Positions 1 to 6,298 of a stretch of DNA of 14,259 bases are shown here, piece after piece. A program made the translations under genes and the position numbers. The notes beneath the pieces are model-generated. The model saw only the letters and a program-made list of their open reading frames with translations, was not told the origin of the DNA and searched no databases. Origin of the DNA: Bacillota bacterium (lineage in GTDB: Bacteria; Bacillota; Clostridia; Oscillospirales; Ruminococcaceae); contig JAEXNS010000331.1 in assembly GCA_023439605.1 (NCBI GenBank), forward strand, positions 1-14,259. The letters are read 5' to 3'. Numbering within the stretch: position 1 is the first letter of the stretch; the number at the start of each line of letters is the position of its first letter.

Positions 1-407
1 CTCCAAGTGGAGTTTTATCTGGAGGTCCCAATTCTGCTATGCAAGATCCTTACATACAAGGTATGGGTTATAAAATTGGTGAAGTTCCTCCTCAAAAATG
101 TTATTTGGACAATATTGAATCATATTCAACAAACGAATGTACAATAAACTGGAATGCTCCACTTACATGGATTGCTGCATTTATGAATGAATATGTTTCA
201 GAAAACGCAGAAGAAACAGTTTGTGAATTAGGTGATATAAATATGAGTGGGAATATTGATAATATTGACTTAGTAGATTTGTGCCAGGTGTTAATTAAAG
301 AAAAAACATTAAATCAAAGTCAAAAATCATATGCAGATTTAAACAATGATAGTCAAGTAGATATTGCAGATGCTATTATTTTAAAACAAAAGCTTTTAGG
401 AAGTTAA
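1..407 (+). CDS. Glycoside hydrolase family 9 endoglucanase, C-terminal part with type I dockerin (5' end outside window)
   Basis: The reading frame is open from the left edge (first full codon at 3) to TAA at 405-407, so the start and most of the catalytic domain are missing. The visible part begins with SGGPNS, typical of the end of a GH9 domain. It then has Y-x-D-x4-Y-x3-E-x-T-x3-N-A, which fits the GH9 active-site signature; the Glu codon at 135-137 would be the catalytic acid. After a short linker (about codons 204-221) comes a dockerin, roughly 222-404, with two calcium-loop repeats beginning GDINMSGNID and ADLNNDSQVD. The family hydrolyses beta-1,4-glucan, and the dockerin would attach the secreted enzyme to a cohesin scaffold. 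No carbohydrate-binding module lies between catalytic domain and dockerin. In the first loop Ser replaces the usual fifth-position Asp. A terminator follows. Family assignment is firm; exact substrate is not visible. Confidence 0.9.
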   Translation, partial: PSGVLSGGPNSAMQDPYIQGMGYKIGEVPPQKCYLDNIESYSTNECTINWNAPLTWIAAFMNEYVSENAEETVCELGDINMSGNIDNIDLVDLCQVLIKEKTLNQSQKSYADLNNDSQVDIADAIILKQKLLGS

Positions 408-511
408 AATAAAATATATTATTTGATTTATAATCATAAAAATCATTTTTTTATGATATTTAATAAAATTTCAAATTTTACAGTATTAAACTTTCTGCAA
501 AATTATAAAAT

Positions 512-548
512 GTGAGTAGAGATATAGAAAATCTCTACTCATTTTTTG
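512..548 (+). terminator. Rho-independent terminator of the GH9 gene
   Basis: A perfect 10-bp stem (GAGTAGAGAT at 514-523 with ATCTCTACTC at 531-540) has a 7-nt loop and extends by one A-T pair. It is followed directly by six T at 542-547. It lies about 105 bases after the cellulase stop and ends its transcript before the next promoter. Confidence 0.9.
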
Positions 549-562
549 TGTAAACGTTTTCG
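549..562 (+). promoter_or_regulatory. Candidate catabolite-responsive (cre-like) operator
   Basis: TGTAAACGTTTTCG matches 13 of 14 positions of the CcpA/LacI-family cre pattern TGWNANCGNTNWCA; only the last base differs. Its core AAACGTTT is a perfect palindrome centred on CG, as in LacI-family sites. It lies right after the T-tract of the cellulase terminator and about 40 bases upstream of the Rh-gene -35 box. The match is seen directly; binding by CcpA or a relative is inference. It could also be chance in AT-rich DNA. Confidence 0.35.
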
Positions 563-601
563 TTAATAAAATAAAATATATAATAGAATTTATTAAAAAA
601 C

Positions 602-630
602 TTGAATTTAAATGCTTTAAATGTTATAAT
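602..630 (+). promoter_or_regulatory. Sigma-A-type promoter of the Rh channel gene
   Basis: TTGAAT (602-607) and TATAAT (625-630) are spaced by 17 bases. Transcription would start near 637 and give a leader of about 82 nt before the ATG at 719. Confidence 0.75.
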
Positions 631-718
631 AATTAAGCGTGCTTTGTCAGATATATAATTAAAATTTAAATTTATAAGCCGCATAGTACTAATATTTTAT
701 TAAACAAGGAGAGTTAAT

Positions 719-1843
719 ATGGTTCAAGTTTTAGCTGGTGTTATTGCACAAAACACTACAGCATCCCAAATTTCTGAGGGAATTAGACAGGTCCAACAGT
801 ACAATTTCTCAATTGGGATTCTTGCAATGCTTTTAGTTGGTTTTGGTTTTCTTATGGTTTTTGTAAAAAAATATGGGTATTCAGCAACAACTGGGACATA
901 TATTTTAGTTGCAACGACTCTTCCTCTCTATCTTTTATTAAGAACAACAGGGGTTTTATCAAGTGAGGTAATGAAGGCTGACAGTATAGAATCGTTTTTA
1001 TTTGCAGTATTTGCAGCAGCAGCAGCATTGATTGCAATGGGAGCTGTTTTAGGGAGGCTTAAAATTTATCAGTATGCTTTATTAGGGGTTCTTATTGTTC
1101 CAGCGTATATGCTTAATGAAAAACTTGTGATGGATGGTGCCCTTGGAATAACAGAAGGGTTTATTGATGCAGCGGGTTCCATAATAATTCATACTTTTGG
1201 TGCGTATTTTGGGATGGGACTTATTTCTATGTTATCAAAGGTAGAACATAGAAAGGTTGAAATTGAAAGTGATACAATTTCAGACAGATTTGGAATGCTT
1301 GGTTCAATGGTTTTATGGATTTTCTGGCCAAGTTTTTGTAGTGCAATTGTTCCAGAAGCAGATTTCCAAAAAACAGTTATAAATACCGTGCTTGCATTAT
1401 GTGGAGCAACACTTTGTACATATTTAACAAGTTTGCTAATGAGAAAAAAAGTTTCTATCGCTGATGTTTCAAATGCTTCATTAGCTGGTGGTGTTTCAAT
1501 AGGTGCGACTTGTAATCTTGTAAATCCTTTTGTTGCGTTTGTGATTGGTTTAATTGCTGGTGCACTATGTGTAATTGGATATACATTTATTCAGCCAGCG
1601 TTGCAGAAAAAGCTAAAGGTAGTTGATACTTGTGGGGTACATAATTTACATGGTATGCCTGGAATTGCAGGGGGATTGATTGCAATTTTGGTTGTCCCTT
1701 CAGCAGCAAAAGCACAAATTACAGGAATTTTATTCACGGTTGTTTTTGCATTAATATGTGGTATAATTGCAGGACTATTAATTAAATTAACAGGAACAAA
1801 GAAAACTCCTTATGACGATAGTGATGAGTTTTTGATTGATTAA
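719..1843 (+). CDS. Rh-family ammonium/gas channel (Amt/MEP/Rh superfamily)
   Basis: This 374-residue polytopic membrane protein starts at ATG 719 behind AAGGAGAG (706-713). Several segments read like Rhesus proteins rather than bacterial AmtB: VGFGFLMVFVKKYG (40-53), IIHTFGAYFG (156-165), LWIFWPSF (199-206), NASLAGGVSIG (252-262), DTCGVHNLHGMPG (303-315) and an acidic tail DDSDEFLID like the Rh C-terminal DDE motif. His158 and His308 correspond by alignment of motifs to the twin pore histidines. The family forms trimers in the cytoplasmic membrane that pass NH3, and some members are proposed to pass CO2. No glnK/PII gene is adjacent, which is usual for Rh and unlike amtB operons. It is transcribed alone, between its own promoter and terminator. 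Superfamily is certain, the Rh subtype very likely; the substrate is inferred. Confidence 0.9.
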   Translation: MVQVLAGVIAQNTTASQISEGIRQVQQYNFSIGILAMLLVGFGFLMVFVKKYGYSATTGTYILVATTLPLYLLLRTTGVLSSEVMKADSIESFLFAVFAAAAALIAMGAVLGRLKIYQYALLGVLIVPAYMLNEKLVMDGALGITEGFIDAAGSIIIHTFGAYFGMGLISMLSKVEHRKVEIESDTISDRFGMLGSMVLWIFWPSFCSAIVPEADFQKTVINTVLALCGATLCTYLTSLLMRKKVSIADVSNASLAGGVSIGATCNLVNPFVAFVIGLIAGALCVIGYTFIQPALQKKLKVVDTCGVHNLHGMPGIAGGLIAILVVPSAAKAQITGILFTVVFALICGIIAGLLIKLTGTKKTPYDDSDEFLID

Positions 1844-1908
1844 TTAACTTATCACATATAAAAAAGTTTTTTAATAGAATAAGGAAAAGTAAATTTACAA
1901 TCTACTTT

Positions 1909-1945
1909 AAAACCTACAAAATAAATTATTTTTTGTAGGTTTTTT
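1909..1945 (+). terminator. Rho-independent terminator of the Rh gene
   Basis: The arms AAAACCTACAAAA (1909-1921) and TTTTTTGTAGGTTTT pair around a short AT loop, and the 3' arm runs into a T-tract ending at 1945. It lies 65 bases after the Rh stop. Confidence 0.85.
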
Positions 1946-1976
1946 CTATTTGAGTGGAATGAACTTAAATAGAAAA
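1942..1976. repeat. Imperfect inverted repeat upstream of the carbonic anhydrase promoter
   Basis: Arms 1942-1955 and 1963-1976 pair over 14 positions with one G-T wobble (core TCTATTTGAGT / ACTTAAATAGA) and a 7-nt loop. It overlaps the tail of the Rh terminator and ends 18 bases before the -35 box of the next gene. No T-tract follows on either strand, so it is not an obvious terminator; an operator is possible. Confidence 0.5.
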
Positions 1977-1994
1977 TAATTTATTAAAAATATA

Positions 1995-2023
1995 TTGACA
2001 TTTTATTATTAAAAAATTATAAT
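1995..2023 (+). promoter_or_regulatory. Consensus sigma-A promoter of the carbonic anhydrase gene
   Basis: TTGACA (1995-2000) and TATAAT (2018-2023) are both perfect and are spaced by 17 bases, which predicts strong constitutive transcription. The start would be near 2030, about 35 nt before the ATG. Confidence 0.85.
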
Positions 2024-2064
2024 AACAAAGTTGTAAAAAAAATATAAAATAATGAGGTATTGAA

Positions 2065-2769
2065 ATGAAAAAAATTATATTAGTAATGGCTACGTTTTTG
2101 AGTTTAACAGCATTATCTGGATGCGAAAAAATGGAGGTATCATCAAGTTCTAATCAAGTATTTGAAAGAAATGAAGTTAAAAATTCAGAAGAGGCAATTG
2201 ATTTACTTAAAAAAGGAAACGAAAGATTTGTAAATAACAGTTTGTTAAATGATAATTTTTCACAAGAAAAAAAAGAAGATTTATTGTCAAATGGTCAGCA
2301 TCCATATGCAGTTATTTTAAGTTGTTCTGATTCAAGAGTTCCTCCAGAATTGATTTTTGACCAAGGGTTAGGTGATCTTTTCATAATAAGAAATGCTGGA
2401 AATGTATTAGATGAGGTTACTTTAGGAAGTGTAGAATATGGTGCAGAACATTTAAATATACCTCTAATTGTAGTTTTAGGACATGAAAATTGTGGAGCTG
2501 TAAAAGCCGCAGTTGAAAGTAAAGATGAAGATAAATTAGAAGGTAATATAGCTAGTATAGTGGAGAAGATAAAAGTTCCACTTAAAGAGGTTAATAATAG
2601 TTCCGTAGAGGAAAATGAGCTTTGTAGATTGTGTGAAGATGAAAATATTAAAAATTCCGTAAAAATAATAAAAGATGATCCGATTATAAAAGAATTAGAA
2701 GAAAAGGGAGCTACAAAGGTAATTGGAGCAAAGTATGACTTGGATACAGGAAAAGTAATTTTTGATTAA
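2065..2769 (+). CDS. Beta-class carbonic anhydrase, predicted surface lipoprotein
   Basis: The 234-residue product interconverts CO2 and bicarbonate. Zinc ligands of the beta class are visible: Cys87, His140 and Cys143, with the Asp89/Arg91 dyad in CSDSRVPPE and the HENCGA motif. Gly-rich IRNAGNVLDE (108-117) and the terminal GAKYDLDTGKV are also family hallmarks. The N-terminus is unlike most beta-CAs: MKK, a hydrophobic stretch and the lipobox LSGC with Cys20. The mature enzyme should therefore be lipid-anchored outside the membrane, followed by a Ser-rich linker. An extra Cys pair CRLC (187-190) sits in the C-terminal part. ATG 2065 follows GAGG at 2054-2057. It has its own consensus promoter, and I see no clear terminator before rpsL. 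Its upstream neighbour is the Rh channel, suggesting shared work on CO2 and ammonia at the surface. Confidence 0.93.
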   Translation: MKKIILVMATFLSLTALSGCEKMEVSSSSNQVFERNEVKNSEEAIDLLKKGNERFVNNSLLNDNFSQEKKEDLLSNGQHPYAVILSCSDSRVPPELIFDQGLGDLFIIRNAGNVLDEVTLGSVEYGAEHLNIPLIVVLGHENCGAVKAAVESKDEDKLEGNIASIVEKIKVPLKEVNNSSVEENELCRLCEDENIKNSVKIIKDDPIIKELEEKGATKVIGAKYDLDTGKVIFD

Positions 2770-2842
2770 AATGTATTTATGAAAAACAGACTTATGTAAA
2801 AATTTACTTGTTAAATATTTTGATTTTTTTAATAAAAAACAC

Positions 2843-2870
2843 TTGACAAAAAACAATATTATAGTATAAT
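2843..2870 (+). promoter_or_regulatory. Sigma-A promoter of the str operon (rpsL)
   Basis: TTGACA (2843-2848) and TATAAT (2865-2870) are spaced by 16 bases. The start would be near 2877, giving a leader of about 50 nt with a strong AAGGAGG (2915-2921) before ATG 2928. Confidence 0.85.
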
Positions 2871-2927
2871 TAATTAATGTGTGGTGCTTTATTGGATTGC
2901 ATAAATTTTATATGAAGGAGGAAAAAT

Positions 2928-3353
2928 ATGCCTACATTTAACCAATTAGTTAGTAAAGGTAGAGACGTTTTGGAGGTTAAGTCAACTGCACCAGCTCTTC
3001 AAAAAGGGTATAATGCAAAAAGAAAGACTACAACTAATCAAAGCTCACCTCAAAAACGTGGGGTATGTACAGCAGTAAGAACAGCTACACCTAAAAAACC
3101 TAACTCAGCTATGAGAAAAATCGCCAGAGTTAGACTTACAAATGGTCATGAAGTTACAGCTTACATTCCAGGTATAGGTCATAACCTACAAGAACATAGT
3201 TCTGTTCTTATAAGAGGTGGACGTGTTAAGGATTTACCTGGTGTACGTTACCACATTATTAGAGGAACTCTTGATGCACAAGGGGTTGCCAAAAGAATGC
3301 AAGCTCGTTCAAAATACGGTGCAAAGAGACCTAAAGCAGGAGCTGCAAAATAG
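2928..3353 (+). CDS. rpsL: Small ribosomal subunit protein S12
   Basis: S12 lies in the decoding centre of the 30S subunit and is needed for accurate tRNA selection. The 141-residue protein begins MPTFNQLVSKGR and has the longer N-terminal insert of Gram-positive S12. Conserved blocks are SSPQKRGVC, TPKKPNSAMRK, YIPGIGHNLQEHS and GRVKDLPGVRYHI. The lysines in PKKPNS and GRVKDLPG, where streptomycin-resistance changes occur in other bacteria, are the sensitive type. PNSAMRK has Met where Leu is usual. It is the first gene of the str operon here and has its own promoter. The usual upstream rpoBC and ybxF-like genes are absent and the carbonic anhydrase gene lies there instead. Confidence 0.98.
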   Translation: MPTFNQLVSKGRDVLEVKSTAPALQKGYNAKRKTTTNQSSPQKRGVCTAVRTATPKKPNSAMRKIARVRLTNGHEVTAYIPGIGHNLQEHSSVLIRGGRVKDLPGVRYHIIRGTLDAQGVAKRMQARSKYGAKRPKAGAAK

Positions 3354-3384
3354 TTCTTGTTTTTAATTTAATAGGATACAACTG

Positions 3385-3471
3385 CCACAAAGATTTGATG
3401 TGGAGATTATATAGATATATGAGCTTCTACATTGGTCTGACGGGTGACCGTAAAACGGTTAAACGAGTACC
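3385..3471 (+). promoter_or_regulatory. Structured rpsL-rpsG spacer, candidate ribosomal-protein (S7) regulatory site
   Basis: The 158-base spacer can form two pairs of mutually exclusive hairpins. First, CCACA (3385-3389) can pair with TGTGG (3399-3403), or GATGTGGAG (3397-3405) can pair with TTCTACATT (3425-3433, 9 bp with three G-T pairs). Second, ACGG (3440-3443) and CCGT (3448-3451) close a GTGA (GNRA) tetraloop, or TGACCGT (3445-3451) pairs with ACGGTTA (3455-3461). In E. coli, S7 represses its operon by binding the rpsL-rpsG spacer, so position suggests the same role. The pairings are seen in the sequence; regulation is inference. Confidence 0.4.
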
Positions 3472-3511
3472 TATGATTTCATTAAATATTATATGAAGGA
3501 GGGAAGCGAAA

Positions 3512-3982
3512 ATGCCAAGAAGAGGTAAAATCGCAAAGCGTGATGTTTTGCAAGATCCATTATACAGTTCTAAAATTGTAACACGTCTAATAAACAACAT
3601 AATGTTAGACGGTAAAAAGGGTGTTGCACAAAAAATAGTTTATGGAGCATTTGAAATTGTTTCTGAAAAGACAGGAGAAGAAGCTCTACAATCATTTGAA
3701 AAAGCAATGGAAAATATTATGCCTGTTTTAGAAGTTAAAGCTCGTAGAATGGGTGGTGCTACATATCAAGTTCCTATGGAAGTTCGTCCAGAAAGACGTC
3801 AAACTTTAGGATTAAGATGGATTACAAAATATGCTAGACTTAGAAACGAAAAAACTATGAAAGAAAGATTAGCAGGCGAGATATTAGACGCTATTAATGG
3901 TAGTGGTGGAGCATGTAAAAAACGTGATGACACACATAAAATGGCTGAAGCTAATAAAGCATTTGCACACTATCGTTGGTAA
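3512..3982 (+). CDS. rpsG: Small ribosomal subunit protein S7
   Basis: S7 is a primary 16S rRNA-binding protein that starts assembly of the 30S head and lines the E-site mRNA exit. The 156 residues equal the usual length. Family signatures visible are MPRRGKIAKRDVLQDPLY, LINNIMLDGKKGVA, ARRMGGATYQVPMEVRPERR and the ending KMAEANKAFAHYRW. ATG 3512 follows a strong AAGGAGGG (3496-3503) with 8-base spacing. It is the second gene of the str operon; a structured spacer precedes it and fusA follows after 50 bases without a promoter or terminator. Confidence 0.98.
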   Translation: MPRRGKIAKRDVLQDPLYSSKIVTRLINNIMLDGKKGVAQKIVYGAFEIVSEKTGEEALQSFEKAMENIMPVLEVKARRMGGATYQVPMEVRPERRQTLGLRWITKYARLRNEKTMKERLAGEILDAINGSGGACKKRDDTHKMAEANKAFAHYRW

Positions 3983-4019
3983 TTGGAAGTTCATATTAAT
4001 CATGGTTTTAAATCATAAT

Positions 4020-4024
4020 GGAGG
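4020..4024 (+). promoter_or_regulatory. Ribosome binding site that fixes the fusA start at 4033
   Basis: GGAGG at 4020-4024 lies 8 bases before ATG 4033. An in-frame ATG at 4018 overlaps this site and would add five residues (MEEII) not found in EF-G proteins, so the later ATG is preferred. Confidence 0.85.
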
Positions 4025-4032
4025 AAATTATT

Positions 4033-6108
4033 ATGCCAAGAGATTGTTCACTTGAACAAACAAGAAATATTGGTATAATGGCCCATATTGATGCAGGTAA
4101 AACAACTACAAGTGAACGTATACTTTATTATACAGGTATAACTCATAAAATAGGTGAGGTTCATGAAGGTGCTGCAACAATGGACTGGATGGAGCAAGAG
4201 CAAGAAAGAGGTATCACAATTACTTCTGCTGCTACAACTGCTTACTGGGCTGGCCATAGAATCAATATTATAGATACCCCTGGACACGTTGACTTTACAG
4301 TTGAAGTAGAGCGTTCTTTAAGAGTGCTTGATGGTTCTGTAACAGTTTTTTGTGCAAAAGGTGGGGTTGAGCCTCAGTCAGAAACTGTTTGGCGTCAAGC
4401 AGATAAATATAAAGTTCCTAGAATGGCTTATGTAAATAAAATGGACATTATGGGTGCTGATTTCTATCGAGTAGTCGAAATGATGAAAGATAGATTAAAA
4501 TGTAATGCAGTTCCAATTCAACTTCCAATAGGTTCTGAAGATACATTTAAAGGTATCATAGACTTAGTTGAAATGAAAGCTTACGTTTATTATGATGATC
4601 TTGGGAAAGATATAAGAGTAGAAGAAATTCCAGAGGATTTAGCTGAAAAAGCAGCTGAGTATCGTAATTCTCTTCTTGAATGTGTTGCTGAACAAGATGA
4701 TGCTCTTATGGAAAAATTCTTTGCTGAAGAAGAATTAACTATAACAGAAATAAAAAATTGTATTAGAAAAGCTACTATCTCAAACTCAATGATTCCTGTT
4801 GTTTGTGGTACTTCATATAAAAATAAAGGTGTTCAAAAATTATTGGATGCTGTTATAGATTATATGCCAGCACCAACAGATGTTGAAGATATAAAGGGTA
4901 TTAATCCTGATACAGGAGAAGAATGTACTCGTCCATCTTCTGACAATGAACCATTTGCTGCTTTGGCGTTTAAAATAGCTACGGACCCATTTGTAGGTAA
5001 ATTGTGTTTCTTCAGAGTTTACTCTGGTTCTATAAATGCTGGTTCAAATGTTTTAAATGCAACTAAAGACAATAAAGAAAGATTAGGCCGTATATTACAA
5101 ATGCATTCTAATCACAGAAAAGATATAGATACAGTTTATGCTGGTGATATCGCTGCTGCTGTTGGGTTAAAAAATACAACAACAGGAGATACTTTGTGTG
5201 ATGAAAAAAATCCTGTAATTCTAGAATCTATGGAATTTCCTGATCCTGTTATTAACCTTGCTATAGAACCAAAAACTAAGGCTGGTCAAGAAAAAATGGG
5301 TCTTGCTTTAGCTAAACTTGCCGAAGAAGATCCAACATTTAAAACTTGGACAGATGAAGAAACTGGTCAAACTATCATTGCTGGCATGGGAGAGCTTCAC
5401 TTAGAAATTATTGTTGATAGATTATTGAGAGAATTTAAGGTGGAAGCAAACGTTGGTGCACCTCAAGTTTCATACAAAGAAACAATTAAAGGTGAATCCG
5501 ACGTTGATCATAAATATGCTAAGCAATCTGGTGGTAAGGGTCAATATGGCCACGTTAAGATCAAAGTTTCTCCAAACGAATCAGGTAAAGGCTATGAATT
5601 TAAAAATTCAATCGTTGGAGGAGCTATTCCTAAAGAATATATTCCAGCAGTTGATGCGGGTATAAAGGGTGCATTACAATCTGGTATACTTGCTGGATAT
5701 CAAGTAGTTGATGTCAAAGTTGAATTATATGATGGATCATACCATGATGTTGACTCTTCCGAAATGGCATTTAAAATGGCAGGTTCTCAAGCTATTAAAG
5801 AAGCAATGAGAAAAGCTAATCCTACTATTCTTGAACCTATTATGAAAGTAGTAGCAATAGTTCCAGAAGATTATATGGGAGATGTAATTGGAGATTTAAA
5901 CTCACGTCGTGGACAAATTTTAGGTATGGAAGCTAGACCTGGTGCACAACAAATAAATGCACTTGTACCACTTTCGGAAATGTTTGGTTATTCAAACGAT
6001 CTACGTTCTAAGACTCAGGGCAGAGGACAATATTCAATGGAACCACACAGTTATATTGACGTTCCAAAGTCTATTTCTGAAAAAATTATTAGCAATAGAT
6101 CTAAATAA
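4033..6108 (+). CDS. fusA: Translation elongation factor G
   Basis: EF-G is the ribosomal GTPase that drives translocation and, with RRF, ribosome recycling. From ATG 4033 the product has 691 residues, the usual size. The G domain shows P-loop AHIDAGKT (17-24), RGIT (59-62, switch I), DTPGH (81-85, with His85 of the GTPase centre) and NKMD (135-138). The segment VFCAKGGVEPQSETVWRQ also fits EF-G. Domain IV features follow, including GGKGQYGHV and the C-terminal SEMFGYSNDLRSKTQGRGQY. It is the third str gene, behind rpsG without its own promoter. The 190 bases after it contain no clear terminator but do contain the tuf promoter, so part of the tuf mRNA probably comes by read-through. Confidence 0.97.
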   Translation: MPRDCSLEQTRNIGIMAHIDAGKTTTSERILYYTGITHKIGEVHEGAATMDWMEQEQERGITITSAATTAYWAGHRINIIDTPGHVDFTVEVERSLRVLDGSVTVFCAKGGVEPQSETVWRQADKYKVPRMAYVNKMDIMGADFYRVVEMMKDRLKCNAVPIQLPIGSEDTFKGIIDLVEMKAYVYYDDLGKDIRVEEIPEDLAEKAAEYRNSLLECVAEQDDALMEKFFAEEELTITEIKNCIRKATISNSMIPVVCGTSYKNKGVQKLLDAVIDYMPAPTDVEDIKGINPDTGEECTRPSSDNEPFAALAFKIATDPFVGKLCFFRVYSGSINAGSNVLNATKDNKERLGRILQMHSNHRKDIDTVYAGDIAAAVGLKNTTTGDTLCDEKNPVILESMEFPDPVINLAIEPKTKAGQEKMGLALAKLAEEDPTFKTWTDEETGQTIIAGMGELHLEIIVDRLLREFKVEANVGAPQVSYKETIKGESDVDHKYAKQSGGKGQYGHVKIKVSPNESGKGYEFKNSIVGGAIPKEYIPAVDAGIKGALQSGILAGYQVVDVKVELYDGSYHDVDSSEMAFKMAGSQAIKEAMRKANPTILEPIMKVVAIVPEDYMGDVIGDLNSRRGQILGMEARPGAQQINALVPLSEMFGYSNDLRSKTQGRGQYSMEPHSYIDVPKSISEKIISNRSK

Positions 6109-6222
6109 GTTGTGTTGTTTTCAAAGGTTATGCTTTAAATATATTGAAAATAAAGCGGTAAATAATCAAAACTAATGCTGATACTATATATTAAAGATAA
6201 TTTGAACATTTTTTTAAAAGAC

Positions 6223-6251
6223 TTGAAATTTTATATAATATCTGATAAAAT
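6223..6251 (+). promoter_or_regulatory. Probable extra promoter for tuf
   Basis: TTGAAA (6223-6228) and TAAAAT (6246-6251) are spaced by 17 bases, and TG at 6243-6244 makes an extended -10 (TGnTAAAAT). The start would be near 6258, giving a leader of about 40 nt. Less close to consensus than the other promoters in the window. Confidence 0.55.
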
Positions 6252-6261
6252 AGATATTATA
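6234..6261. repeat. Perfect 10-bp inverted repeat around the tuf -10
   Basis: TATAATATCT (6234-6243) and AGATATTATA (6252-6261) are exact reverse complements separated by 8 bases that contain most of the proposed -10 box. No T-tract follows. As DNA it could be an operator; as RNA of read-through transcripts it could be a hairpin. Confidence 0.6.
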
Positions 6262-6298
6262 AATTTTATTAATTATTGATTATGAGGAGGAAATTCAA

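Larger units (their letters stand above)
408..718. other. Intergenic region between the cellulase and the Rh channel
   Basis: This 311-base, very AT-rich spacer holds no credible coding region. In order it contains an A/T-only-loop palindrome (433-457, weak), the cellulase terminator (512-548), a LacI/CcpA-like operator (549-562), the Rh promoter (602-630) and an 82-base untranslated leader. I saw no riboswitch-like structure in the leader. Confidence 0.6.

Noticed and set aside
433..457. AT-rich palindrome (ATCATAAAAA / TTTTATGAT) after the cellulase
   Set aside because: All but two pairs are A-T; a far better terminator lies at 512-548.
852..1037. Opposite-strand frame inside the Rh gene
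   Set aside because: It is the antisense of membrane-segment codons and shows no start signal.
2783..2831. Terminator between the carbonic anhydrase gene and rpsL
   Set aside because: GTAAAAATTTAC is only a weak A-T stem and the later T run (2825-2830) is not joined to any stable stem.
2877..2927. Riboswitch or leader peptide before rpsL
   Set aside because: The leader is only about 50 nt and shows no stable structure or short coding frame with a ribosome binding site.
4018..4032. Five-residue N-terminal extension of EF-G from ATG 4018
   Set aside because: The ATG overlaps the GGAGG that serves ATG 4033, and EF-G proteins do not carry the MEEII extension.
4048..4287. Opposite-strand frames inside fusA, tuf, coaX, mraZ and rsmH
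   Set aside because: They lie wholly within well-conserved genes, lack ribosome binding sites and resemble no known family.
6132..6156. GCTTTA / TAAAGC hairpin between fusA and tuf as a terminator
   Set aside because: Only 6 bp with a 13-nt loop and no T-tract.
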